Below, in pieces: positions 18,001-23,502 of a DNA stretch of 35,155 nt (the stretch's first letter is position 1; each line of letters opens with the position of its first letter). Source of the DNA: Herbiconiux daphne. GTDB taxonomy: Bacteria > Actinomycetota > Actinomycetes > Actinomycetales > Microbacteriaceae. The stretch is taken from NCBI RefSeq assembly GCF_024979295.1, contig NZ_JANLCJ010000014.1:1-35155 (forward strand). The letters are read 5' to 3'. Made by a program: the position numbers and the translations under genes. The notes below the pieces were generated by a model. The model was given only the letters and a program-made list of their open reading frames with translations, searched no databases and was not told where the DNA came from.

Positions 18001-19076
18001 TCACAACGATCGCGTACGTGCGCGATGCGTCGGGTGCCATCGTGAAACGCACGGAGACGCCGGCCGCGGGATCGCCGACCGAAACGCGCTATTCGGGTTC
18101 GATGGTGCTCGACGCCAGCAGCAAGGTGCTCAAGCAGACCATCTCGCTCCCGGGTGGTGTCACGGTCGCGCGCGATGCCGATCTCACGGGCGGCATCTGG
18201 AGTTACCCCGACCTCCATGGCGACATCACCTTCACGGCAGACTCGACGGGAAAGCGCACCGGCTTCTATCTCTACGACCCCTTCGGTCAGCCGATGGATG
18301 TCGCGACCAAGATGATCGGCTCGCCCGCGTCGAACCAGCTCGTGCCCGACACGCAGCCGGGCGCCTTCGACCTGGGTTGGGTCGGTTCGAATGGCAAGGG
18401 CTACGAGCATGCTGCGACGATCGCGACGATCGAGATGGGTGCGCGCATGTATTCGGCCCTGCTCGGTCGCTTCCTCGCGCTCGACCCGGTCGAGGGCGGC
18501 AACACGAGCGCCTACAACTACCCCAACGACCCCGTCAACGCCTTCGACCTCTCGGGCGAGATGCAAGACTGCGGTTCCTGCTACAACGGGCGAGTCATGC
18601 ACTCTTACACCTCGGCACGCGGCGCAGCAAAGACCATCCTCTCGTCACAGCCCACACACATCTATTCGCCAAGCCGCTTTCGGTCAGGCGCCTACACGCC
18701 ATTGTCGGAGGGGGAACGTCTATCCGCTGCGCGTGATGCAATGCGAATATCTTCTACTGTCTCCACCACAGCAGGACTTATGTCTCTCGCGGCCGTGTTC
18801 TTCTCCCCATCGCTTGTGCCGGCCCTGACGGCGGTCGCATTTGTATCGAGTGCTTTCGCCACGGTGGCTACGTGCTTCTCCGGAGCAGGCCGAGGAGATG
18901 AGTGCGCAGTGAGCGCTGTCATGTTAGCCACGGGGCCTATTGGACTCGGCGTGGGCGGTTTGGCCAAGTCGATGAAGCCGACGCTGTCAGTGACCGGGGA
19001 AGCCATAGTTACAGGATCTTTCACATTTGGAGCGTTGGATCTTGGCTTCACCATCAGTGGCTGGTTCGGAGGGTAG
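12027..19076 (+). CDS. Secreted PA14/YD-repeat RHS protein with unrecognised hydrophobic C-terminal tip
   Basis: A 2349-residue polymorphic-toxin-like protein. TTG 12027 is the first possible start after an in-frame stop (12021-12023), has GAGGTG 8 nt upstream, and gives a good signal peptide (basic HRRGRH, hydrophobic core, cleavage near ASAE, about residue 36). A Pro/Glu-rich stretch and a surface-type beta domain with DGDDVHSYKSNG (about 367) follow. Two PA14-like domains lie near residues 775-905 (YYDDSVQRDRSFG) and 1345-1482 (YYGTKGLAGAP). YD repeats (YDAVNRLSRI, YNLDGQVEAE, FDAVGRLIAA) run from about 1135 to 2050. The RHS core GRFLALDPVEGGNTSAYNYP to DLSG ends near 2180. The last 170 residues replace the core with a new tip containing a hydrophobic hairpin (about 2250-2290) and a glycine-rich hydrophobic end. 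The tip is encoded in less GC-rich DNA. The tip is probably the toxin. Confidence 0.85.
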   Translation: MPFHRRGRHSVGVAAVLGVVLSITLVAGTAVTASAETFDPPESPPGATEPNDLPAEPFSTAPPPAPAMPEGDFSDLGTEPVAPPVPPGDLALPTDPVDPESLPESAIVDRGEFDQTYELADGSNYTKTSVEPLNVQDAGGDWVPIDTAVSATGPWAWLGIGGGEVERHPLAPVFADNAAADHVLEVTRDGSTVGFGLMGASASGIDRMAGSGPDARSHVEYPEVFDDADLVYDVSAGGVKENLRLNSAPADPADPDGDDPPSASLSWSWRVDADGLSLSKDAIGAITFTNADGEAILQMPPAIVYDSASSDDTGRGDASRAATTTLLHRGDHWVVVVTVDRDWLNSPARVYPVLVDPSIDVFTDGDDVHSYKSNGLSNLNAGVQIGNSNNGGYWRTVLHYDYEQFFGKQVLDAQVGVSAIYPDSSADPYQAAVYHASDFSYHGVGELLATGTFDSSGGATTGPGIATTIGQWVRARSAGNYLLIAGDETPGVFTYKHIDTVMWVRWKEFPTAGTTSTPPHGEARTKLNPTLTITGQTDPGGGGLAYAFHLGTNPNPLATWSWDSGWIGQNHFTLPLNALQPNTRYYWVEYVKDGADGLNGFSTKCNTMVLSFVTDAAAMPPHGSWSPGDNATVTTLTPTFAVPSVLSQIGKPVLYQFRVATGVDSLTGTVATSGWISATNWSPPVGTLQDGGSYKWSVSTQDDRGDYGPVFTNTVKVDLRLGASSPSPQDSAGPVTVNLANGNLSLNFASPMVNTAGGPMGMSFSYNSQKPSNTGLNASYYDDSVQRDRSFGTKSKGAVLVRTESASSFDWGSGSPASGVPADYFLASWKGFIRFPSVGDWVLGVTADDGYRIRVGETVVSDRWVGAAVDSLQWSSVIKATTAASPFILDYREETGLAHVTLFAKKQGDPDSERVIVPGDWFTRTPDILPTGWSASTAVAGAAGAYSHAEVTTSAVIITDATGRVHTYAKQGADSYSPPQGEYGSVSVFLDQSTSPAAKTVTFTDDSGTTYVFNAAGAVVSTTSAIDVKKPTAPRVSYRGGTGSYREGIGRIDRISDVLSSNGATPPVYGREVIFAYGSDLAQDVGLSPSDTDTTGRACPTPVGSGYIAAPADRLCRIVYPGHVAGSDDTTVITYNAAGLIASITDPGGKVTSFGYDAVNRLSRITDSVASDWIVKVNGGVVPEASATTIRYGEYGRVGDGSDDRVTGITLPAADGVTLTGRAAKTYSYPPTGGVAYVDVAGQTVPGASPTQGHSRKVTFDASFRLTSDVSPLGRTTSQEWDAQKDLVLSSTDAAGKKSTTIYNSVDRVTDTYGPADVACFGADRRPTGCTGVAHSSTAYDGGLSGLQATYYGTKGLAGAPVAYGLGIGTADGSVNRSWGSAAPVPGVGPDGWSVRLSGTITFPAAGLYTLQGSVDDGMKLWVDRDLVIDNFVISGEHPTNKATIRVDAARLTVPIAVDYFDNVGDAVLKLNWVAGDGATGVFAPVPGSWLTPDYGLTTSSATDDSAPAGVAGVSNSQVPSQATATSFGASPWLGLADTTTADPAGLALQSKVKYDTNNRPTQAFSPAAVAGGSSTSTTENTYYQPGDTIGGVGAVDSCGVAAGTPQYGALREHRSANPDAAVGVTQGITTSYGYDILGRAVASKSTSDSGTSCTTYDPRGRVTKSTDMSHNGAPARTTTYSYASTAAPVGNPLVSSVTDAVGTTTVTRDLLGRVTSAVDVWGTTTSTTYNQVGQVVTVTTAPPVGQAYRLAYTYNLDGQVEAESDVAVATGVATVLARPFYDSAGRLTSVSYPSGAGNSGNGSGLTSVGYDSAGRSAGFQWQFVGEAAPVGDSVVRSQSGRILKSSVVESPTSAYDSLYSFDAVGRLIAATIPGHRLTYGFAPTNSCGTGVKAAANGNRTSTTDTPVGAGTLAYSTSYCYDADDRLLSSSEIVAGATSAPPSKVRDAQSLPAGSIVYDAHGNITKLGDQTFTYDASDRHIGTVVRSGTAVVTTIAYVRDASGAIVKRTETPAAGSPTETRYSGSMVLDASSKVLKQTISLPGGVTVARDADLTGGIWSYPDLHGDITFTADSTGKRTGFYLYDPFGQPMDVATKMIGSPASNQLVPDTQPGAFDLGWVGSNGKGYEHAATIATIEMGARMYSALLGRFLALDPVEGGNTSAYNYPNDPVNAFDLSGEMQDCGSCYNGRVMHSYTSARGAAKTILSSQPTHIYSPSRFRSGAYTPLSEGERLSAARDAMRISSTVSTTAGLMSLAAVFFSPSLVPALTAVAFVSSAFATVATCFSGAGRGDECAVSAVMLATGPIGLGVGGLAKSMKPTLSVTGEAIVTGSFTFGALDLGFTISGWFGG

Positions 19077-19712
19077 ATGTCGGACCGCAATCACGACAAA
19101 CGGCTGGGCAGAGCCCCCCTTCTCGCGATCTCGTGGGTGGCTCTCGTTGCCTCGGGCATGACGATCGCCAACCTCATGCACGCGTCCATTGGAGAACGGC
19201 TCGACCGCGTAATCCAGATTCTGGGATGGGCGACGGTGGGAGTCGCTGTCATGGTTGCGGGTGTGACTTTGATTTCAGCATGGTCATACGGGTGCCTAGA
19301 TCACCTTCGAGCAACACGTGAAGACGCTGTGCTGATTAGGAGCGGAGCCGCTCCGGCACTAAAAAATGGACTCGACGGAGCTTCAGAACTCCGGCACATG
19401 GTTGCGAAAGGGAGGCCGCTCGGCCCTTACTTCGTGCTCCTGGTCGACCCGAGCGGGGTCGAGATCTGGCATGGGTCGGGAAAGGGGCGACTAGTCGGAT
19501 CCTTACCCGCTGAATCGATCTCCCGAATCACCACAGGCTCCGCGGCAGAAGGAGCAAAGCGACTGAACACGATCGTCTTTCAGGTGAGCCTCAATGACGA
19601 CAGGCTCGATCTCCCTTTCGTTGTGCGGTCAGGCGGAGGCATCATCGGCGCCAAGTGGGCTGAGGTTGCAGCAGCCCGGGAGCGAATCGCCCATGTCTTG
19701 AAGCTGCAATGA
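19077..19712 (+). CDS. Two-TM membrane protein after the RHS tip, putative immunity protein
   Basis: The ATG begins directly after the RHS stop codon (TAGATG), so the two genes are surely co-translated. The 211-residue product has a short basic N-terminus and two membrane helices (about residues 13-35 and 45-69). A soluble domain of about 140 residues follows, probably cytosolic, with PSGVEIWHGSGKGRLVG and a pattern of short beta strands plus a final helix that recalls bacterial PH-like domains. I recognise no named family with confidence. In RHS systems the gene next to the toxin tip usually encodes its immunity protein. A membrane location fits a toxin with a hydrophobic tip, but this role is inferred from position alone. 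Confidence 0.65.
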   Translation: MSDRNHDKRLGRAPLLAISWVALVASGMTIANLMHASIGERLDRVIQILGWATVGVAVMVAGVTLISAWSYGCLDHLRATREDAVLIRSGAAPALKNGLDGASELRHMVAKGRPLGPYFVLLVDPSGVEIWHGSGKGRLVGSLPAESISRITTGSAAEGAKRLNTIVFQVSLNDDRLDLPFVVRSGGGIIGAKWAEVAAARERIAHVLKLQ

Positions 19713-19885
19713 ATCTCCCACTGGCGGCAAGCGCGCAATCGTTGTCGGGAGTTTCGCTCAGTGCCTCGACCGCGCGGATCTGGTCCAACCGTTGTTGTGA
19801 TTATGAGGAGCAGCCGCATTCTCTCAAATGCTTGATGCCTGCCCATGGTCTCGCCTTGGTAGCGGGAACACGGAGGATTTCATGA
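19709..19885 (+). CDS. Possible 58-residue ORF, doubtful
   Basis: An ATG overlapping the previous stop as ATGA opens a 58-codon frame that ends by ATGA overlap with the next micro-gene. The product (NLPLAASAQSLSGVSLSAST at the start) has no signal, membrane helix or motif, and its codon use is not biased. The overlap at both ends is the only argument for it. The stretch may simply be an untranslated remnant. Confidence 0.2.
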   Translation: MNLPLAASAQSLSGVSLSASTARIWSNRCCDYEEQPHSLKCLMPAHGLALVAGTRRIS

Positions 19886-20048
19886 GAGTCACGAAGGATG
19901 CTGTCGCCCAAGCGATACTCCTCAACGTGCTCATGCGGTCGTGCTGGGCCCGCCTGCCGGTGGACTGCTAGGCGTGCTGCTGACTTGGAAAGTCAAGAAT
20001 CGTGGAACGCAGCCTGCTGAGACCTCTGAGGAAGGTGATGCGCCATGA
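19882..20048 (+). pseudogene. Frameshifted micro-gene for a small membrane protein
   Basis: ATG 19882 has a strong Shine-Dalgarno sequence (GGAGG, 5 nt before the start) and opens RVTKDAVAQAILLNVLMR, then meets a stop at 19969-19971. In another frame from 19941 to 20048 the sequence continues as VLGPPAGGLLGVLLTWKVKN and a polar tail, and this frame has no start of its own. It ends with TGA overlapping the ATG of the next gene (ATGA, 20045-20048). The two halves together would make a protein of about 55 residues with one or two hydrophobic segments. Either a frameshift broke the gene, or frameshifting is used for expression, or there is a base error near 19930-19942. Confidence 0.45.
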
Positions 20049-20647
20049 ATCGTAGTCAGTACATCGCCGGCTATGCGGTCTTTGCCAGTCTTTTCGCGCT
20101 ATGCCTCATCATCGCGACAGTTCGTGCCATTGAACCGGGCGGTCCGCAAGTTTGGGGACTCTTGATTCCACTCGCGACGGGGATGGCACTCGTTCTCGCC
20201 GTTGCGTGCGCTTTCTGGCTGCCCGGCCGACTGACGTTCCTTTCTGTCCAGCGACTTCATCCCAGGTCGTCTCTGTTATTCGCGCTGCGAGACAAATCCA
20301 TGGACCACGCGACCAGCGCGTTCCATGTTGATGGCTACGCCGGAAAGCTCAACCTCTATTCGACCTTCGAAGCGACGAGCACATCGTTGCAGATATGGGC
20401 GGGCGGCCTGAATCCCATTGTCGTAGCAAGGATTCCGAGGACCGAAATCGTGGCTTTCGGTACGGGCTTCGGCCCCTTTTTCACTGCCCAGCCGATTGAC
20501 TACATGACCATTTACCTTTCCAACGATGTGGTGCTCAACGTCGTGCCATATGGCCCCTCGGGGATGTTGCCTACGTCGAAACATTCGTTAGATCTGATCG
20601 TGCGGGAGCTCGCCTCGGACTTGGACCGAACGGTTCGGCACTCGTGA
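20045..20647 (+). CDS. Two-TM membrane protein, related to the gene after the RHS tip
   Basis: The 200-residue product repeats the plan of the protein at 19077: two membrane helices (about residues 5-27 and 37-61) and a C-terminal soluble domain of about 140 residues. LQIWAGGLNPIVVARIPRTE can be laid over VEIWHGSGKGRLVGSLPAES of the other protein, and the strand-helix endings also correspond. The two are probably old paralogues. AAGGTGATG upstream provides a plausible Shine-Dalgarno sequence, and the ATG overlaps the stop of the micro-gene before it. Its own stop overlaps the next start (GTGA). It is probably a second immunity or accessory protein of the RHS locus; no family name is claimed. 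Confidence 0.65.
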   Translation: MNRSQYIAGYAVFASLFALCLIIATVRAIEPGGPQVWGLLIPLATGMALVLAVACAFWLPGRLTFLSVQRLHPRSSLLFALRDKSMDHATSAFHVDGYAGKLNLYSTFEATSTSLQIWAGGLNPIVVARIPRTEIVAFGTGFGPFFTAQPIDYMTIYLSNDVVLNVVPYGPSGMLPTSKHSLDLIVRELASDLDRTVRHS

Positions 20648-21114
20648 CCAAGAGGATTGACTGCTCAGTATCGATTCCCTGGTGCCTTCTTGTTTCGAGC
20701 GCAGGGCTCTGGGGTGCATTCTCGGGTGTGGCCTTTGACGCGGCGCTTTCTCTGCAAGCTGGGCGATCCTCCTATGCCGTCCTGATGTTCGTCGCATTCG
20801 GTCTTCCTCTTGCGTTCGTCGGGGGCCTGGTCACCGGGGCAAGTGCGATGGCCGTCGGACTGATCATGGATGTCGCCGTGCGACGGCTGAACCACTCTGC
20901 GAGGTTTCGCGGAGCCTTGCGCGCCGGCGGCGCGATTGGGTCATCAGCGGCAGTGCTCTTGTTCGGGGTAGCCGACGTCACGAGTCCAGGCCCAGCGATC
21001 GCGATTCCACTCGCCCTCGCTGTCGCCGGCGGCGTCATTTTGTTCATCGGTTCGAACTCAGGTGTCGGATCCGCTCCGATTGGCGGCACCGCGGCAACGG
21101 CACGTGACGCATGA
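20644..21114 (+). CDS. Small four-TM membrane protein, unknown function
   Basis: The GTG start overlaps the previous stop (GTGA, 20644-20647), indicating coupling. The 156-residue product is almost entirely membrane-embedded, with about four helices, including WCLLVSSAGLWGAFSGVAF, VLMFVAFGLPLAFVGGLV, and IPLALAVAGGVILFIG near the end. A short basic loop (VRRLNHSARFRG) lies between helices two and three. The C-terminal tail is Gly/Ala-rich. No family is recognised. It is part of the run of small membrane proteins downstream of the RHS gene and ends in an ATGA overlap with a 19-codon ORF. Confidence 0.6.
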   Translation: MTKRIDCSVSIPWCLLVSSAGLWGAFSGVAFDAALSLQAGRSSYAVLMFVAFGLPLAFVGGLVTGASAMAVGLIMDVAVRRLNHSARFRGALRAGGAIGSSAAVLLFGVADVTSPGPAIAIPLALAVAGGVILFIGSNSGVGSAPIGGTAATARDA

Positions 21115-21170
21115 ACAACCAAGCTGGTCGCGATTTCGACCTCATCACGCGCGAGAAGAGCCGGTGGTGA
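21111..21170 (+). CDS. 19-codon ORF bridging two overlapping genes
   Basis: ATG 21111 overlaps the preceding stop (ATGA) and its own stop overlaps the next start GTG 21167 (GTGA). The peptide is MNNQAGRDFDLITREKSRW. It may serve only to carry ribosomes from one gene to the next. Its reality rests on the overlaps at both ends. Confidence 0.35.
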   Translation: MNNQAGRDFDLITREKSRW

Positions 21171-21388
21171 TCGGTCCCATTGCGTTCTTGATCTGGCTGC
21201 TGCTGAGAGGAATGTATCTCTGGTTACTCGTGCCGATATGCGCGGCGCTTGGGGTGACAGTGCATCCCATCCTCAAAACCCGCCGCGCCACCATCGGGCT
21301 TCGCGGGTTCAAGCATCGTGTGCGGATCTTCGGAAACCTCGAGACAGATGAAGACGAGTGCCTGAGCGAGAAATTCCGAAGGAGGTGA
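21167..21388 (+). CDS. Small single-TM protein with basic tail, unknown function
   Basis: The 73-residue product begins with one long hydrophobic segment (IGPIAFLIWLLLRGMYLWLL and on to about residue 27). A basic, probably cytosolic tail with KTRRATIGLRGFKHRVRIFG follows, with a short acidic patch before the end EKFRRR. GTG 21167 is favoured because it overlaps the stop of the preceding 19-codon ORF and has GAGAAGAG about 6 nt upstream; GTG 21164 is possible. Starting further upstream would add an unlikely Arg/His-rich leader. It is encoded in the less GC-rich downstream part of the RHS locus. Confidence 0.45.
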   Translation: MIGPIAFLIWLLLRGMYLWLLVPICAALGVTVHPILKTRRATIGLRGFKHRVRIFGNLETDEDECLSEKFRRR

Positions 21389-21390
21389 GT

Positions 21391-21843
21391 ATGTTCACAA
21401 CGCAAGATCGGCTGGTGTCGTCTCTTCTGGCGATCGGTATGGTGATCGCGCTGACCGGATGCGTCGGCCCCGACCGCGTGCTTCCTGCCGACGTGCACGC
21501 CAGTGCCTCCCAAGGGCGCATGGAGAGCACAGCAGCTCTTGAGTGCTTGGACTTCGCACCGAACTCGAGTGAATCGACTCTTGTCGCCGCTTGGATCGGC
21601 ACCCTCGGCCAAGCAATCGACATGGCCGAAGACTTCGACAGCCGCAACACAAATCCCCGTGATTCGCTGTCGCAAGTGGGCCGGGAGACACCGGTGGCCT
21701 TCTGCATCTTCTCCGGCGATAGGTGGAACATCATGACTCCCCGGCCCGGTGGACAGGTGCTGGCCTACGCGGCCAACGCGGCGCCGATGCCGGTAACCCC
21801 GCCGATGACCACTCGACTGAACGGAGTCGTCGGCTACTTGTGA
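21391..21843 (+). CDS. Small secreted lipoprotein, unknown function
   Basis: A strong Shine-Dalgarno sequence (AAGGAGGTGAG) precedes ATG 21391. The 150-residue product has a lipoprotein signal peptide with hydrophobic core LLAIGMVIAL and lipobox LTGC (Cys24). The mature part has two further cysteines (in ALECLDF and VAFCIFSGD), which could pair outside the cell, and ends RLNGVVGYL. No family is recognised. The gene starts 2 bp after the previous stop and is the last of the RHS-linked run. An extracytoplasmic lipoprotein could act as an immunity factor against incoming toxin, but that is a guess. Confidence 0.6.
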   Translation: MFTTQDRLVSSLLAIGMVIALTGCVGPDRVLPADVHASASQGRMESTAALECLDFAPNSSESTLVAAWIGTLGQAIDMAEDFDSRNTNPRDSLSQVGRETPVAFCIFSGDRWNIMTPRPGGQVLAYAANAAPMPVTPPMTTRLNGVVGYL

Positions 21844-22135
21844 GGCCGTGGCAGTGACGCCAGGCATTGAGTCAGCTCTCTAGTCGCCCCTCGTCTGCTG
21901 GCTCGGAACGGAGATGGCTCGTAGACGTCTGTTGTTGCCGGACCAGTGTCCTTTCGAAGGCGTGTTGAACCGGTGAGAGCTTCCTCGGCGCCGCTGTCGC
22001 CGGCCCGACGGCGCATTAGACTTTTCTCGACGCCTGGGGGACACGTCTCCGCATCGCGCCCACACTCCATCGTCGGCCCCCAGATCGCGGCAGCGCGCCC
22101 AAGCGCCTAAGCGCCCGCAGAACCTCTGTGCAATC
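21844..22135. other. Non-coding interval between the RHS locus and the MFS gene
   Basis: No credible gene, terminator-type hairpin with a T-run, or RNA gene is seen in these 292 bases. Codon bias is absent in all frames. It marks the return from the less GC-rich RHS-linked DNA to normal high-GC sequence. Confidence 0.5.
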
Positions 22136-23395
22136 GTGACACCTCCATCAGGCCCCATCACCGCGTCGACCACGGTCGTGCACCCCGGCGACGCCCTCCG
22201 CGCGAGCCAGCGGCTCGTCTACGTCATCATCCTCGGCGCGCTCGTGGCGCTCGGCCCCTTCACCATCGACCTCTACCTGCCGGCGTTCCCGGTGCTCGAG
22301 GCCGATTTCGACGTGCCGGCCGCGCTCATCCAGCTCACCCTCACCGGCACCACGATCGGCTTCGCACTGGGTCAGCTGATCGTCGGCCCGCTCAGCGACC
22401 GCTTCGGCCGTCGGCGCCCCATCATCATCGCGACGTCGCTGCACGTGCTGGCGTGCCTCGGCGCCGCCGTCGCCCCCGAGATCTGGAGCCTCGGCGTGTT
22501 CCGCGTGCTGCAGGGCATGGGCGCGGCCGCGGGCGGTGTGGTGGCGATGGCGATGGTGCGCGACCTGTTCGGCGGGCGCCGCCTCGTCGTCATGCTCTCG
22601 CGGCTCGCCCTAGTGAGCGGGCTCGCGCCGATCATCGCTCCCGTCATCGGCTCGCAACTGCTGCTCGTCATCGACTGGCGCGGCATCTTCTGGGTGCTCG
22701 CGGCCTACGGCCTGCTCGTCGTGCTCGTGGTCTCGCTCTGGATCCGCGAGACCCTCCCCACCGCGCGCCGCCACGACTCCGGTCACACCACCACGGCGCA
22801 GCGCTACCGTGCCGTGCTCACCGACCCCATCTTCGTCGGCGTGGCGATCATCGGCGGCATGACCTTCTCGGGTCTGTTCTCCTACCTCTCGGCGAGCTCG
22901 TTCCTCTTTCAGCAGGTCTACGGCTTCGACGCCCAGCAGTTCGGCATCCTCTTCGCCGTGAACTCGCTCGGCATCGTCGGGGGAGCGCAGCTGAGCGCTC
23001 GCCTCACCCGCTACTGGGGACCGCAGTGGATCATCGCCGTCTCGACCGTGCTGTTGTTCGGCTTCGCCACCTCGATCATCGTGTTCGACGCCCTCGGCTT
23101 CGGGCTCTGGGGCACGCTCGTGCCGCTGTGGTTCTTCATCTTCTCGTGCGGCTTGACGTTCCCTTGCGTGCAGGTGCTCGCCCTCAACTCGCACGGCCAC
23201 GAAGCCGGCACCGCGGCATCCCTTCTCGGCGCCGTCAACTTCGGGCTCGCCGGACTCATCTCGCCGCTCGTGGGCGTGCTCGGCATCGGCAGCGCCACGC
23301 CGATGGCCTCGGTCATGGCGGGCACGGCGATCGTGAGCATCGTGGCCCTCTGGCTGATCGTGCGGCCGAAACGCGTGCCAGCGCTCACCCGGTAG
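22136..23395 (+). CDS. Bcr/CflA-type MFS multidrug efflux transporter
   Basis: A 419-residue protein with twelve predicted membrane helices. The start of the transporter, LGALVALGPFTIDLYLPAFP, with its membrane-embedded acidic residue, is typical of the Bcr/CflA drug:proton antiporter group. The loop between helices two and three carries GPLSDRFGRRRP, the MFS A-motif, and RVLQGMGAAAGGVVAMAMVR is another family segment. It would export drugs such as bicyclomycin or chloramphenicol-like compounds, but the substrate cannot be read from sequence. GTG 22136 has no obvious Shine-Dalgarno sequence. The 3' end (PKRVPALTR then stop) is partly duplicated just downstream. Confidence 0.88.
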   Translation: MTPPSGPITASTTVVHPGDALRASQRLVYVIILGALVALGPFTIDLYLPAFPVLEADFDVPAALIQLTLTGTTIGFALGQLIVGPLSDRFGRRRPIIIATSLHVLACLGAAVAPEIWSLGVFRVLQGMGAAAGGVVAMAMVRDLFGGRRLVVMLSRLALVSGLAPIIAPVIGSQLLLVIDWRGIFWVLAAYGLLVVLVVSLWIRETLPTARRHDSGHTTTAQRYRAVLTDPIFVGVAIIGGMTFSGLFSYLSASSFLFQQVYGFDAQQFGILFAVNSLGIVGGAQLSARLTRYWGPQWIIAVSTVLLFGFATSIIVFDALGFGLWGTLVPLWFFIFSCGLTFPCVQVLALNSHGHEAGTAASLLGAVNFGLAGLISPLVGVLGIGSATPMASVMAGTAIVSIVALWLIVRPKRVPALTR

Positions 23396-23450
23396 CGAAG
23401 CGGATGCCGCCGCCCACGGTCGCCCGGTAGCGAAGCGGATGCCGCCGCCC
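23388..23450. repeat. 35-bp tandem direct repeat at the MFS gene end
   Basis: A 28-base sequence starting CCCGGTAGCGAAGCGGATGC occurs at 23388-23415 and again, identical, at 23423-23450. The first copy includes the MFS stop codon. Confidence 0.9.
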
Positions 23451-23455
23451 GCGCC

Positions 23456-23492
23456 CCGGCCGAAACGGGTGCCCGCGCTCACTCGGGAGTAG
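23456..23492 (+). pseudogene. Echo of the MFS gene 3' end
   Basis: The segment can be read as PKRVPALTRE followed by TAG. It matches the real MFS terminus PKRVPALTR at 23365-23395 with only a few base changes (CCGAAACGGGTGCCCGCGCT against CCGAAACGCGTGCCAGCGCT). It has no start codon and lies just before the PAP2 gene, so it is a duplication scar. Confidence 0.8.
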
Positions 23493-23495
23493 GGT
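23490..23495 (+). promoter_or_regulatory. Candidate -10 box for a leaderless transcript (TAGGGT)
   Basis: The box ends 8 nt before ATG 23503, so transcription should begin at the A of the start codon or one base earlier. There is no Shine-Dalgarno sequence. The box overlaps the duplicated MFS stop codon. Confidence 0.5.
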
Positions 23496-23502
23496 CGAGC
23501 GG

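Noticed and set aside
12828..18602. Several long minus-strand frames inside the RHS gene
   Set aside because: They overlap a protein with clear PA14 and YD repeats, lack family motifs and have poor starts.
18902..19321. Overlapping ORF across the RHS tip and the next gene
   Set aside because: Out of frame with both, no Shine-Dalgarno sequence, and composition like a shadow frame.
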